Shown: positions 10,427-22,404, counted from the first letter of the stretch. The stretch: DNA of 52,187 nt from Parasitella parasitica (GCA_025201805.1 MU619315.1:5844-58030), one strand, 5' to 3'. A program made the numbers and translations. Notes: a model not told the origin generated them from the letters alone.

Positions 10427-11340
10427 ATGGAAACCAAAAGAGAATTGCCTACTAGACACAATTTCCTAACAGAAGCCGTGCAAAGCTACCTGGAATCGAG
10501 TAAGTTGATGCAAATAGCCATGAACCATCCCTCCAAAAAAAAAACTCTGACATTTGTATAGAAAATGCCGCAAACGAACCCTCCATTGACCTCAAAACCA
10601 TAATCACCGTTACTTCGGATACCTCACTCATAAAAAATTTTCAATACCATGAAGCTCCATCGCCAGAGCCTCCTGCCGTCATTGAGCATATTCCCCAAAT
10701 CAAAATAATAGAAGCTGCTGGTAACCCTAGTAAAAAGCCCAAAAAAGCCCAACTGCTAGACAGCGATGATATTATCGACGACGACTATTATCTGAAAAGA
10801 CACCGTAGACATGAATTAGACGAAAAAAAGCAGAAAAACCGAGAAAAGGAAAGACTGAAACACGGATACTATCAACAGAAGCAACTCGTAGAGCGAGTCA
10901 AAACCATGGATAGAAATTTACTACGATCCATCGTGTCATCTATTCGACATAGAACTCACAAGAAAGACGAAGAAGCGGACGAAGAGAAATACCTAAAAGA
11001 CTTACACAACAGCTTATTAGATGAAGCTCAGGAACATTTAAATAGATACGAAGTACTGGGAATAGGAAAGACGGACGAGGAAACTGATTTAGCTACAGCC
11101 ATAGATGTTACTGCCGTGGTATCCAACGAATTCAATCGAGCAATGGCAACAGAAGAGAGGCTTCAGAGACAAAGGCAGATACGGTCGTTCTCGGCAAATC
11201 CTACATTCACCGGTGCTATGCCAAGCCAAAGAGGATCCCGTCGTTCTGTGCGAAATATCACAGCATTTGGTCAGTTATTGCCACCATTTGGAATTGAAGA
11301 ATTTGAATTGCCACAAGAACTGATGGAATATAAGAAATAA
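10427..11340 (+). CDS. Possible SAS4-like chromatin-complex protein
   Basis: Two exons, 10427-10499 and 10562-11340, giving 283 aa; start context AAAACAATGG. The middle has a charged helical segment, YYLKRHRRHELDEKKQKN followed by REKERLKHGYYQQKQLV, then MDRNLLRSIVSSIRHR. Fungal SAS4-type or PEHE-type subunits of MYST acetyltransferase complexes have this arrangement of aromatic residues, a basic helix and a short conserved block, so I propose that family with low confidence. The C-terminus (FGQLLPPFGIEEFELPQELM) looks conserved and globular. There is no enzymatic motif. The gene converges on the cNMP/F-box gene, about 117 bp between stops. It could instead be an uncharacterised nuclear protein. 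Confidence 0.6.
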
Positions 11341-11457
11341 AAATGAAATGCTTTATTATTTATGAACACATGTTACTTGTCTACTACCACGGCTACAACT
11401 ACAACTACGACTATTTATGATATATATATACACAAAAATTATTTGTACATGTTGGAT

Positions 11458-14088
11458 TTAAGCAACAAGATGCTGGACGTTTCCTGATTCTTTGATAATC
11501 TGCTTTGTATCCAAACTAATGCCAGGGCATTGGCTGATATTTAGCGTGCCCAACTGGCCCAGTTCTAGAATACTCTTTACCCCGATGTCTGTAATGCGAA
11601 CACAGCCTCGCAAATTCAGCGAGTTCATCGATACCGGTGTGTTTGATTCAAGCAAAACTCGAATAGATACATCAGACACAGCAGCGCCACAAAAACTAGC
11701 GTCCAACTCTTGTAAATTGGGCAGCGAAATAAGCCCCTCGATGGCACTATCGGATAAGGCACAGCAGAAACTAAGCGAGAGATCCTCAAGCCCAGGCGCT
11801 GCTGATACGAGGTGAGAAATGGCTTGGTCTGTCAGAAAACTGCAGTCTGTAAGATTGAGGCTTCTTAACGACGGGAATTGAGTGTCAGCCCATCTGACAA
11901 AACCTTGGTCCGTGATGCGAGTGCAGCGCTGTATATTGAGGGATTCCAGTGTCTTGCTGCAGAATTCTGCTAAATGACTCATGGTCATGTCAGACAGCTT
12001 TTTGCAATACGAAAGCGAAAGCTCCTTGAGTTCTGGATACCCACGGGTTTGCTTTTCATCCAACATTTTGAATATGCCAATATCGCTGATCTTTCTGCAG
12101 TTGGATAAATCTAGACTTGTCAATTGCGGACAGCAGGCAGCCAACAGCGCCAAGCTCTTGTCTGTCAGAAGCCAGCATGAATTCAAATCCAAGGTTTCAA
12201 CATTGGGCAGCTGCTCCACCAACCTCTTGAACCCTTCATCAGTAATGTAAAAACATTGTGACAGATTCAGTTCCTTGATGCGGGCACCGCCGCCTAGCAA
12301 CGACATGATTTGGTCCAACGCTTTATCCGTAACACGCTTGTTGAGATGACTGAGGTCCACATGCTGCAACACCCTATCACTCTTTTGTATAAATTCTCGA
12401 CACTTTTTGGACACTGCAGAGAATTGCACAATTGAACTGATATCCAAGTAGTTGATGATACGACTAAAAACCTCTTGGGTAAACAGCCCGAACCTGCCAT
12501 CTACCGAATATTCAGGAGGCTTCATGACCGTATCCTGTTGCTTCTGTGCAGGCATAGTAGCAGTGTCTTTCAACTTTGATTCCTTGGCTGGTTCCTTGAT
12601 ATTTCTATTGGCAAGCGCAACTAAATTTGGGTCAGACCAGATGGCAACGCTGCCCCGTCTTCGCCTAGTTTCTGTTGTTTTCAGTATATTTGTCGTAGTG
12701 GGAGGTAGCAAAGTTGGATCTTGGTCGCTTGTAGTACTGCATACTGAGTCAGGAGTGACGACAGGAGTTGCTGCACTCAAAATTTCCTCTGTGGGTTCTT
12801 CTATGGGTGTCATAGCAGGTGCTGCTTCATGTATATGATAAATGCTCATCAATATCCCCTAGTTCCCTCACTACACCAGCAAAAGTCCAACATACCTGTT
12901 TCTGAGTCGACATGCGATACCAAAGATGCCTTCATCCTCAAGGTGTTCAAGGAATTTTCGGCCATCATTTTGAAATGCTTTTGTAAATCAGGAAAACGAC
13001 TGATAACATCAATGAAATCGCTCTTCTTCAGTACATATAGTTCCATTGCGGTTACAGCTCGGGCATCAGCAGCACGTGGTGTATTTAAAAGAACTGCTAT
13101 GTCTCCAAAATAATCGCCAGCCGACAAGCGAGCAATTGGTGTCAGCGGGTTTGATGTGGTTGTGTCCATATTAGCCACTTCCACAGTGCCTATACTCGGC
13201 AATTTGCCTGTTGAGCATTTCCACCTGCACAACTCTTTTTTATTGTTTCCTTACCATTGATGATGAAAAACAGCTCTTTTCCTTGGTCTCCTCTTTTCAG
13301 AATCAAGTCGTTTGGCGTGTAATGGCGGGGCTCTACCTTGAGGGATATCAGGTGCAGAAACTCTTCAGGGCAGCTTTGGAAATAAGGAATCTGGCGGAAC
13401 GCATCAGCTTAACGTCATTATTATGTCTATTTGCAACTGTTGACAAAAAGAAAACAGGACTTACCTTTTGCAGTAAATTACGGACGCTTGTCAAATCTTC
13501 GATGTTTCGCTCAGTCAATGGCTTGTAGCTCACTTTATCTGCTTCGCTCAAGTTTTTGCTCTTTTTCAGCATGGTTAAGCGTTCTTCGGCTTCAAAGCGA
13601 AGCATCTTCTCGACTTCCGGGTACAGTGGTAAAATAGTGCGGACTTCCTCAGCAGTTAACGCAGCCACAATGCACTTGGTGCTTGCGATCACGGTTGCTG
13701 TACGAGGCATTGAGTATAGGATGCCGATTTCGCCAAAGCAAGAGCCCTTGGGCAGCGTTGCGTAGATGCGTTCGAAATCAGCGCTGCAGACGTCGACAGA
13801 TCCTCTCAGCAAAAAGAACATTGCTTTAGCGGGCTCTCCTTCCACGATGATTACATCGCGTGGGCCGTAGGAGCGAAGATGCATGCAACAAGCCAGTTTC
13901 TCTAGAAAGCTTTCGTCGTTTGTGCGTTGGAATAACGAGTGTTGTCTGAGCGATTGGAGTAATTCGGGTGGGATGGAGCGTTCGTCTGCAATTTCCATCG
14001 ACGATGATGACGGAGTCGATGAAGAAGAAGCTATAGCAGAAGAGGCGGGTGAGGTGGGCCACATTGTTTCGTTTTGTATATCAATCAT
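11458..14088 (-). CDS. Cyclic-nucleotide-binding / F-box / leucine-rich-repeat fusion protein
   Basis: Four exons (minus): 14088-13465, 13390-13255, 13207-12896, 12821-11458; 811 aa in one frame. cNMP domain 1 is at about residues 45-170, with phosphate-binding cassette FGEIGILYSMPRTATV. Domain 2 (about 215-340) has the cassette FGDIAVLLNTPRAADARA. An F-box-like helix set starts at about 470 (FTQEVFSRIINYLDISSIVQ). It is followed by at least ten AMN1/Grr1-type LRRs, such as LNLSQCFYITDEGFKRL and LDLSNCRKISDIGIF. The junction of the two halves is a good 74-nt intron (donor ACAG|GTATG, acceptor GAAGCAG) that joins in phase. The MMSIYHIHE start at 12852 is therefore intronic. Inferred role: substrate receptor of an SCF ubiquitin ligase gated by cAMP/cGMP-like ligands. 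Confidence 0.85.
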
Positions 14089-15141
14089 TGTTTTTCCAGG
14101 TAAAAAGAAAAAGGGAAAAAATATTGAAAGGAAGAGAAACAAAAACCTCCCCCCCCCCAAAGGTCTTTTTTTTTTTTATTTGTTTATTTATTTCCATGAA
14201 AGCAAAGTGAAACCTTCAAGAGCAAAAAGATGCATATCAACCAAAATGCCCGAGTTGTGGATTTCCTCATCATATTACTTGAGTAGGTCTTTCTTTGCTG
14301 TTCTCCAAAATCTGACGTATTTCATGGAAGTGCGGTTTAATAATAGCTCTGCTGCCACAGGACTTGAGAGATCAATGAAATACCACGGTTTATCTATCTG
14401 ATCGAAATTTGTTAAACTGAGTTTACGCACACCCTCATAACAGCGCATGATGGCACACAGCGCCCTCGGAAAAAGCATATGTCTGTGTATCATAAATATG
14501 ATGCCAAAATTTCATTGTGTTTTTCATTGTTCACATTGGTGTCGTCAGTACTATCCCACGCACCCCCCTTCCCTTCTCTTCCCTTCCTGAAGTTTATATG
14601 TTTCTTCAAGTTGGCATGTATGCACCTAGATTGCAATTATAAATCTGCACGCATATGACAGGACAATGCGATTCAAAGCCTTTGATGTTACAAGCTGCTT
14701 AATAAACTAAATAGACAGAAAACGTCAAAAAAAAACTGCTGTAATGGTATTTCGCCAACCAAAGGTTCCTCGCTACAAAAGGTGTCGAAACTTACGCGTT
14801 TGTAAATGTTTAAGGGTATTTAACAATGGAAAGTAGTAGAAATTAGTCGCTTGCAAACACAGTATACATCAAAAGTAATTCCACATGCACTTTATTCACA
14901 TAATCAGAATACTGTCATCAATGAGTATTGAAGCGGTCTATTTTTATTCAAAAACAGCACTAGAGATGCTATGTTTTGAATGGTTTGTTGTTTCGCCACC
15001 GCTTTATTCTATGTTCAAAGCGCTTCGTAAAGTATATACGAGCTCTTTCTATTGAAAAATGTTGTCAGCGGCTCTAGTGCTATTTAGAGATTGCAACATT
15101 GTTCTCTTCATTCTTCTTTTTTCTCTGCTAGTAAAATCAAA
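14089..15141. other. Gene-poor interval with one doubtful small ORF
   Basis: About 1.05 kb. It starts with a purine/pyrimidine-rich leader of the cNMP/F-box gene (C and T homopolymers near 14150-14180). A minus-strand ORF of 72 codons (14493-14275) is listed separately. Nothing else is supportable. Confidence 0.5.
14275..14493 (-). CDS. Doubtful small ORF, 72 aa
   Basis: Short ORF whose composition looks protein-like (MLFPRALCAIMRCYEG, then IDKPWYFIDLSSPVAAELL and YVRFWRTAKKDLLK). It lies alone about 190 bp upstream of the cNMP/F-box gene on the same strand. No upstream exon could be joined and I recognise no family. It could be a small mitochondrial-type protein, a remnant of a larger gene, or chance. 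Confidence 0.25.
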   Translation of the reverse strand: MIHRHMLFPRALCAIMRCYEGVRKLSLTNFDQIDKPWYFIDLSSPVAAELLLNRTSMKYVRFWRTAKKDLLK

Positions 15142-15813
15142 ATGTACTCCAACTGGGAAGAGCAAGCGCTAGACTCTCTCACTACTATTAAATGGTATCC
15201 TGTTGCTGAAGTAATACGCTATTTAGATAGTCTTCGTCGTTTCATCATCATGACTCCTGGAAAGCTAAGCGAAACCTATATGCCAATGTTACATAGAGGA
15301 GGAGAACACGACATGCATCATCAAGACCTTCCTGCCAGCAAATCCGAAAGATTTCCCAAATATGAAGCCTACATATGTGAAGCTATTGGTGATTGGGGCC
15401 TCAAGCTAGATAGCCTCGCATTGATCAGTAGCATTGTAGTTAATACCAACAGACTCGAAAGAAAGTACCCTCATGTCAATTCTCCTGGAGACTTGGAACA
15501 GCTTGCTCTTGGTATAATTCATGAACTCAGAGGGATGGTGCAAGATAGAATTGATTTTGTCAATCGCCAGAAATTCGAGGCTCGTTACGATTTAGACTGG
15601 ACAAACGAAAATGCTCAGACATCTCAAGAGTCTACTATCGAAATTGAGAGCCATTTCGCAAACAATGTTAAATCAGAGGAGAGTTCATGTGCTAGTAGCG
15701 AATCTCGCGAGCGTACATTTTCAGGATCTCTAACACCGCTTGCAAACAATAAACGCGAATATCGAACACCAGGCGAAGAACCTAATAGCCATCCTAATAT
15801 TAGTTTAGATTGA
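15142..15813 (+). CDS. Orphan protein, about 223 aa
   Basis: Single-exon gene. I start it at 15142 (MYSNWEEQALDSLTTIKW, context TCAAAATG). An in-frame Met at 15091 would add 17 residues of Ser/Phe-rich sequence. The N-terminal 150 residues look like a compact helical domain (WYPVAEVIRYLDSLRRF, YEAYICEAIGDWGLKLDSL, GIIHELRGMVQDRIDFV). The last 70 residues are Ser/Glu/Asn-rich and probably disordered. There is no signal peptide, membrane segment or known motif. The coding call rests on length and composition only. Confidence 0.65.
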   Translation: MYSNWEEQALDSLTTIKWYPVAEVIRYLDSLRRFIIMTPGKLSETYMPMLHRGGEHDMHHQDLPASKSERFPKYEAYICEAIGDWGLKLDSLALISSIVVNTNRLERKYPHVNSPGDLEQLALGIIHELRGMVQDRIDFVNRQKFEARYDLDWTNENAQTSQESTIEIESHFANNVKSEESSCASSESRERTFSGSLTPLANNKREYRTPGEEPNSHPNISLD

Positions 15814-17219
15814 ATTGCTCGTATATATCTGACTACATACATTGACAATATTCATGACTACATCCGTATCGAAGTTGGTAAATATTCAATTGTTTGCGTA
15901 CCATATAAATAAAATCCCATCTTGCCTTACTTTTACCATATCAGTGGCTCCTAATATAATGTAGAAACAATATTCAGTAAGCTACTCTTTAAATGTGGCA
16001 GTTTTCACAGCAAAAGCATCCAAATTACTGCAAAAACTGCGATTTTGACACTTTAAGAGCCGTTATTATTGGATTTAGAATAGTATGGCACCGCAAAAAA
16101 TATCTCAAATAATTGCTATTGATTGATAAATTTGTTCTGGCGCAAATTGGTGGGTTTTTGGAGATGTTTTTTCTCAACCCAATTTTTGCCTTATGGTAGC
16201 TCATCTGAAATTGAGTTTTTCACAAATGTCGATTTTTCAGCTGAAAAACGAAATTTTTTACTAGAGTGTATGTTAGAGAGAAACGTTGCTAAGGGTTGCC
16301 TTTATATGATGGTAATCTTTATTTGGGCACTACTTATTGGATTTTTTGATCTTTCTTGAATAAACCGGAAAAGCACATTTTCAATATTATCACTACAATA
16401 TTTTTAGTAGAAGTTGAAGGTTTGTAATACCATCGAATAGAACGCGTTTGGCTGCACAGGTCTGATTGTTCCATTTTTGGGTGTCGGCTATTCGTTTTGG
16501 CACGTAAATATTCTTTAAAGAATATATTTTATCTAGAAATGGCAAAATAGAACAAAAACAAGCTCGAGGATTCTTTTTATTTTCAAATACCGCTATAGGC
16601 TAATTGCTGCCGCCAAAATAGCCATTTGCAGGAGTATATAGCATTGATAATGAGAAGCATGATACAGACTGAGAGATAGTGTATAAACTAAATAAATTAT
16701 GCCTTAACATCAAAGACTTCAAATTAACGCGTATGCCCAAAAAAAAATACGTTTGCTATTAAACAAAAAAAAAAGGGCGTGCATTATTGAATCTTGGCCA
16801 TTACTGTTTTAATGATAACCTCAGGGAATGGCGACAGCGGTAAAAGATACATATAAAAAAAATGGATGCACCACATGAAAGAGATAATGCTTACCAATGT
16901 TTTTTTCGGCAAAACGTGAGAAATCAAGTTTGATTTCCCAGACCTTTTGTATTAAAATCATTAAAAGCGACAATGTAGATATAATAATGGTCCTTAAACT
17001 ATTGCTTGTGAATACGATTTTGGGTTTCTAATAACTTTTTTTTTTTTTTCTTTTACGATTTTAAATAAATATGTATCAAAGCTTAATCCTATTCCAAGTC
17101 AATCGTAATTTTGATTAGCAATCAATCGGAAGAATGTTCTGCCTCAGTTTTTTTATGACACATAAAAAGCACATTGGATCTCTCTTCTTATTTCCATCAA
17201 ACATTTCGAGAAAAGCAAA
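15814..17219. other. AT-rich intergenic region with two long palindromes
   Basis: About 1.4 kb with no supportable exon on either strand. It holds a 16-bp perfect palindrome at 16233-16248 (TTTTTCAG/CTGAAAAA) and an 18-bp one at 16508-16525 (ATATTCTTT/AAAGAATAT). The last 150 bp presumably carry the thioesterase promoter. A decayed transposon is possible, but I cannot find terminal repeats. Confidence 0.5.
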
Positions 17220-18219
17220 ATGTCTATTTCTCAATCAACACAAGAAATCTCAGCTTTTGACGTTGCAACAGATACCTCATTCTTAGGTAAATCAAACAGC
17301 AATACGTTCATTTTTACAGGTTTCGCTAGCAAGGTGAGTAATTTATTATGTTTTGATTACAAAACACTCTTTGGCGTTACTGAAAGTAATCTTTTTTTTT
17401 GTAAGAAATGGTGTATTGGTGATGTGCCTAACGTAAGTTAATTTCTTTCCATGCGCTATTTGCAGCCTTTATACCAACCTAATTGCTTTATGACAGGGAG
17501 GCTATGTTTTGGCAATCATCATCGATAGCGTCATTAGACACTTTGATGAAAGCTTCCAGATTGATCCTGTCGCTTTGAACTGTTTCTTTTTCAAAAAGAC
17601 AATTCCAGGACATTTGATTGTGGAAATTGAGGAACTAAAGATGAGCAAAAAGGGATATTGTGTAGTGCGTGCTATCTTGAAACAAAGGGTGGATTTGCAG
17701 CCATTGACAAGCTTAGAAAACTATGATCCCTCCCAGTGGCAAGACAAAGTGCAAGGTATTTTCACTATGGGCAATATGGACAACGAAAAAGGGCCAACGC
17801 ACTTTTACAAAAACCCCCTCCAGCCTTCTACTGAGCACCTGGAGCCTTACAACTATGTCTTCATGGGCGAATTCTTGAACACTACAATTGATAAAAGTAA
17901 GTTTCCCAAATCAGATATTGAGGCCGGAAGCCCCGAGGTTATACACACCATGGAATTCAAGGATAGCAGACCTATTGATTTCAAAAGTATCCCATACTGG
18001 TGTGATATGTTTAATCCTCCTCCCACACTGCTGGGCCCCGCAATCTTAAACGGCCCTGTCTGGTGCCCTACTATGCAACTTGAAATACAATTCAAGAGAA
18101 AACCAAGCGGAAAAAGGATCACTGGTCGCTACATTTCTCCTCACATCATCAATGGTAGATTTGACATGTCTGGAGAAATCTGGAACGAACAAGGTGAAAT
18201 TCTAGCCATCACAAGGTAA
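17220..18219 (+). CDS. Hotdog-fold acyl-CoA thioesterase-like protein
   Basis: Exons 17220-17333, 17406-17432, 17497-18219; 287 aa. The middle exon is only 27 nt, coding KWCIGDVPN. The joined sequence then gives GDVPNGGYVLAIIIDSVIRH, the N-terminal helix signature of TesB-like double-hotdog thioesterases (4HBT_3 type). A second hotdog repeat is suggested by GPAILNGPVWCPTMQLEIQF and GRFDMSGEIWNEQGEILAIT. Such proteins hydrolyse acyl-CoA or related thioesters. The catalytic residues cannot be assigned by eye and no peroxisomal C-terminal SKL is present. It ends shortly after the last strand, converging on the RasGEF gene about 450 bp away. Confidence 0.75.
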
Positions 18220-18669
18220 AACAATATATATATATAGTGGCACAAGGAAAGAAGCTAAACAGGGATACAAACCCGAATGACTATGCAGACATCAATGTTT
18301 GATTGTACCTTGGAGTCGCAACTCAAAAGACGAGAGTAAAGTCAATGCAAGAAAGCAAGCCATGATGGAAAAATCAAAAATTTGAGTGATGGATCGTAAA
18401 CGAATATAGAGAGATAATAGATTAATCTTTGGCCGATGAACGTCTATGAATTAATACAAGTCTGGCGACAAGTACAACAGTTGTAATAGGGCACGCGTAG
18501 CAAATAATTGATTCAAATGATATTACGAAAACCTATTAAAAATTGTTGTTTTATTTGAACATTAGCATATATATGTATAAAATGTGTTGGTATATACAGG
18601 GATGTTATAGGACAGAAATTTACAAAATCGATTTACATTTTTAGCCATAAATCTCTAATTCTATTTGTG
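18220..18669. other. Convergent 3' intergenic region
   Basis: 450 bp between the stops of the thioesterase (+) and GTPase-RasGEF (minus) genes. It contains short AT repeats and no coding potential that I can support; probably 3' UTRs and polyadenylation signals. Confidence 0.5.
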
Positions 18670-21600
18670 CTAGATGAAGCTAACCTTGGCTCTATCAGAG
18701 TAGAGCGCTTGTATTGTTCCTACAGTATTAATTATTATTAGCCAATAGTCGGTGCTGAGCTCTCTGGATATACGTACATCTTCGGATAGTATGCTACTAT
18801 CAGCAATAAAGGTCAATATCTTTGAATCCGGCTCAATAGAGTAGCCAGGGTACTTGAATTTCATTGTAGCCATGATGGTCTCGCCCATCAATCTAAACTT
18901 TTCCCAGTGAATAGTGCCGTCTGCACGGAAATCCTTATTTGCTTCAGCAAGTGATACCAGGTCCTGATTGTGGATTCCTCTACATTAAGCAAATGTTATT
19001 TTTCCGTAATGATTTACGCGCATTATCCGAGATTGATATTTACAAATATGGTATTCCGGGCGCGCCAGTAGCTTTCAGGGCCATGCGGTATGAGCTGAAC
19101 GATCGATCTGTGCTCATTAAACGTTCGAGGCTCTGGAATTGCTTAAATACTTTTTTTGTGAACACTGCTTGCCGCGTCCGCTTTAGTCGAAGCACAGACG
19201 CGCTATTGATACCTGCTAGAATGGCCATCAAAGTATTGTAATTGTTGTGGTTTCTCAGCGCCACTGCAATCAACATGAATTTTTCTAGGACCAAGGCTCG
19301 TTTTGATAGTCTCGTTTGAGTTACGATCATGGTTACTGCCCAGGCTGATATAAAGTTGAAGTGTGCAACCGATGCAGACAGAGCGTTGTTGTTACTAGAG
19401 GATGACACAAAAGCAGGGCCCTCAGAATGTACCGAGGAATGCCATATATTTCGTACAAATTCTCTCGACTACATGTTTTTCATAAATGAGTGAAAAAGTG
19501 CTCAGTCAAGATAACACCCAAATCTGCACCTACCTTGATGCGACAAAATAGTTCCGCTTCAATCCATGTAAGCTGGTCTGCTATGGCTGCGTCTGTCATT
19601 TTCATAAAGACTTTATAATCATAGCTTGATCGGTCTTTGTCAGATTGATGCTGCCTGAAGGAGCTGATAAAACTTGATGCCAATAGTTGAGTTCCCAGTG
19701 ACCAGCCAGCACCATGCCGAGTCGAGGCAATAGATGGGGCGATTTTAAAAGAGGGCGTGTAGTAGTTTTCAAGTTTTGCAACATGGTCAATGTTTATCAG
19801 ACCACCTGCAAACTCGGCTCGGCTGGGTAACTCGCAGGTAGCACTACGATGTTCATGATGTGGCCCCAACAAGGGGCCTCTATTGCCGTTGGTGGCATAA
19901 GAAGATCTCAAATTAGGATGAGATTCTGAATGCGTAACGGCTTTGCGGTTACTTGATCTACGTAGCAACCTGTTTAGATTAGGGGAAATCAAAGGCAGCT
20001 CCTGCTGCTGATTGATTCTGGTGCAGTTGTTGTTGGATAGCCTTTTTAGTAGAAATGTTTCGGTTGTAGTTGGTGATGATAGTGGAGAAGGTGATGTGGG
20101 TTGATGGTGAATATAACTAGAGACACTAAATGAGCCAGATGCGTAGCCGCTGTCCTTTTTTTCATTTCTTTTCCTAGTAGATGACCAAGATAGCCTATTG
20201 TTGTTACACATGGAATCAGCATCATCCTCATTCTCGTCATCTACAAGGCCCCAGCTTTTGTCTGGGTCGTCAGATGGAGGCTCGCGAACGACAAGAGGAG
20301 CGAGAGAATCGCAAATAGGGGTCAAATAGTCGTATTTTGATATGCGGTCTAAAAAGAGGATAATGTGCTTTCTTGCATGAGGTCCGTAGAAATCATTCCA
20401 ATAATGCGATAACCACAACGAGAAGATACTATGGATTCTGTCATTCCATAAAGGATGTACATGTTTGTTTTAGTTGCCTGGTTTGTTGTGTCCCTAGACA
20501 AGTATCACACAAACCTCTTTTGTAAATCCGTTGGTGAAGGAGCATCAGAAGCCACACCATCATTTTCAAATCTGCCAAGAACTATGTATTGAGTTGCATT
20601 GCAAAAAAAAAAGAGAAAATTTTCATACCTTTCCACTAGTATCTTGACCAATTCGTACGGTTTCATGAATTTCCTGAAAAATGTCAGAAATACGGGTATA
20701 ATATTCTCATCTACGTGGGAGAAATACATGTTATCAACTGTATAGCGGTACCAGTTAATAATTAAATACCTGATTTGCTGTGCTCTGTCGACAGCAAGCG
20801 GTCAACAATATCCTCAGACGTTAATCCAGTGCCAAAAGAGTCGCTAAAATACGCATTAGTTGATTTAGAAGCAAGTAAAAAATAGGCTTTATACCTGCTA
20901 TCTTTTGATCCACGCTTGGTAGCAAGGCAGGTGTAATAAGATGTATTTGTTGCTCTTTTATTTACCATGCGGTAAGTGGAAGAAAAAGCAGATGCAAGGT
21001 GGTTGTTTACAGCAAGTTCTTTATCGGGATCGGCCTCACTAACCGATGTTGCACTAACTTCTATTGTTTTCGCTGCCTCAAGGGTTGTTGGTGGTGTGCT
21101 GGAAGTAGGTGCATAAATGAATCCTGGAGCGTCACTTTTCAAGGAGCTACTTTTGATCTCCTCTTTCCTTTCGGCTGCTTTATCGTTGTTCACTAATGCT
21201 GGATGGTATATTTGCAAGATCGACCGATAAACGTTTTGCATTTGTTGCAATCCGTCTTCTGAGAATGCATCTACTATAGAGCGGTCAAGTGCAAATAGCC
21301 CGACAGTTTGTTGTACCAGATTTGGGTCAATTTGACGGGTTGCTGACACTAAATCAGCTTTCAATCCTACCACATGGGTTGGAATATGACGAGACATGTA
21401 AAAATCTATTTAGGGAGTGTGAACATCAAGGAGATCACAAAAGGGGAATCATTTATGGTAATAGTGACACTTTACCTAGTAAATCCAACATGCAGTCCAA
21501 GGAACCTCTATCTGTGGTGTCATAACATACGATGGCAGCATGGATTACTGGAAAGCTTTGCTATAGACACAGAGGTTACTTTAGCCATACATGGAAAAAT

Positions 21601-22115
21601 TGCAAATAAAACCAACATACATTAGCTACGTTTGCAATGTTTGATCCATCGATTTCAATTAAATCAATTGGATAATAGGTTTTGTCAAATAAGATTTTTG
21701 TGTGGTGGCACTGAAGATCTTGATTTTTATGTAATGAAACAAGTAATTTAGCAAACTTGACCATGAAAAATTAAGGAGTAAATCAATATTGTATAAATAT
21801 ATATAAATATATACCTGGTCGACTAGAGTCATGTTTGGCAATCAGATTTTGAAGTCCAAATCGAATGAATGTTGATTTCCCAACATTGGGTCCACCGGAT
21901 ACCACAATCACAAGTGTTTCCACCTATATATAATATATATGAAATGTTACAGTGGAATTAGCAGCTAGAAGAGTTTTTAGAGGATTTTTATATACATTTT
22001 TCTCACTACTGATGATGGGTGGCAAAGGCTTGTTCAGTCTATCAATAAATGCAGATGCTTTTGACGAATATTTCTCTTCCTGCTGATAATGAGTAGACTT
22101 TTTCGCAAACCACAT
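18670..22115 (-). CDS. Fusion of atypical small-GTPase-like domain with RasGEF
   Basis: Eleven exons (minus): 22115-21996, 21923-21815, 21718-21621, 21560-21476, 21405-20895, 20843-20770, 20710-20629, 20571-20515, 20437-19534, 19468-19044, 18979-18670; 924 aa, all phases consistent. Residues about 41-170 are Ras-like: P-loop GGPNVGKST, then IHAAIVCYDTTDRGSLDCML and HVVGLKADL. The G3 motif (DxxG) and the Asn of G4 (NKxD) are not canonical. The RasGEF N-terminal motif begins at about 330 (ENIIPVFLTFFRKFMKPYEL) and continues to WLSHYWNDFYGPHARKHI. A Ser-rich linker follows. The CDC25 domain spans about 665-900 (DQLTWIEAELFCRIK, LSKRALVLEKFMLIAVALRN, GINSASVLRLKRT). CDC25 domains load GTP on Ras or Rap (family knowledge); self-regulation by the attached GTPase is inference. 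Confidence 0.88.
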
Positions 22116-22404
22116 TCTGTATGCGTAAAATGGTTTGACTTGTATCTTTGTATGCTTATACTGTCAAATAATTGAAAAAGTAGCAGAGAGAAAACAAAAT
22201 AAAAAGAAACAAGAAGAAAGCTTAAAAAATACATTAACTTTAATAGCATATTTTTAAGGGGACAATAAGTTCTACACTTCAAATATTGTAATACTACATG
22301 GGCACAACTCCTTTTTTCATATGGCTTCTCTTTTCTTCAGCTCTCCCCCCCCCCCTAATAAATCATTGCTGTCGCACACAATATAATCGCGAAATTTATT
22401 CAAT

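Noticed and set aside
11458-12852. A stand-alone F-box/LRR gene starting MMSIYHIHE at 12852
   Set aside because: That start lies within a consensus intron whose removal fuses the exon in phase to the cNMP-binding domains; there is no room for a promoter.
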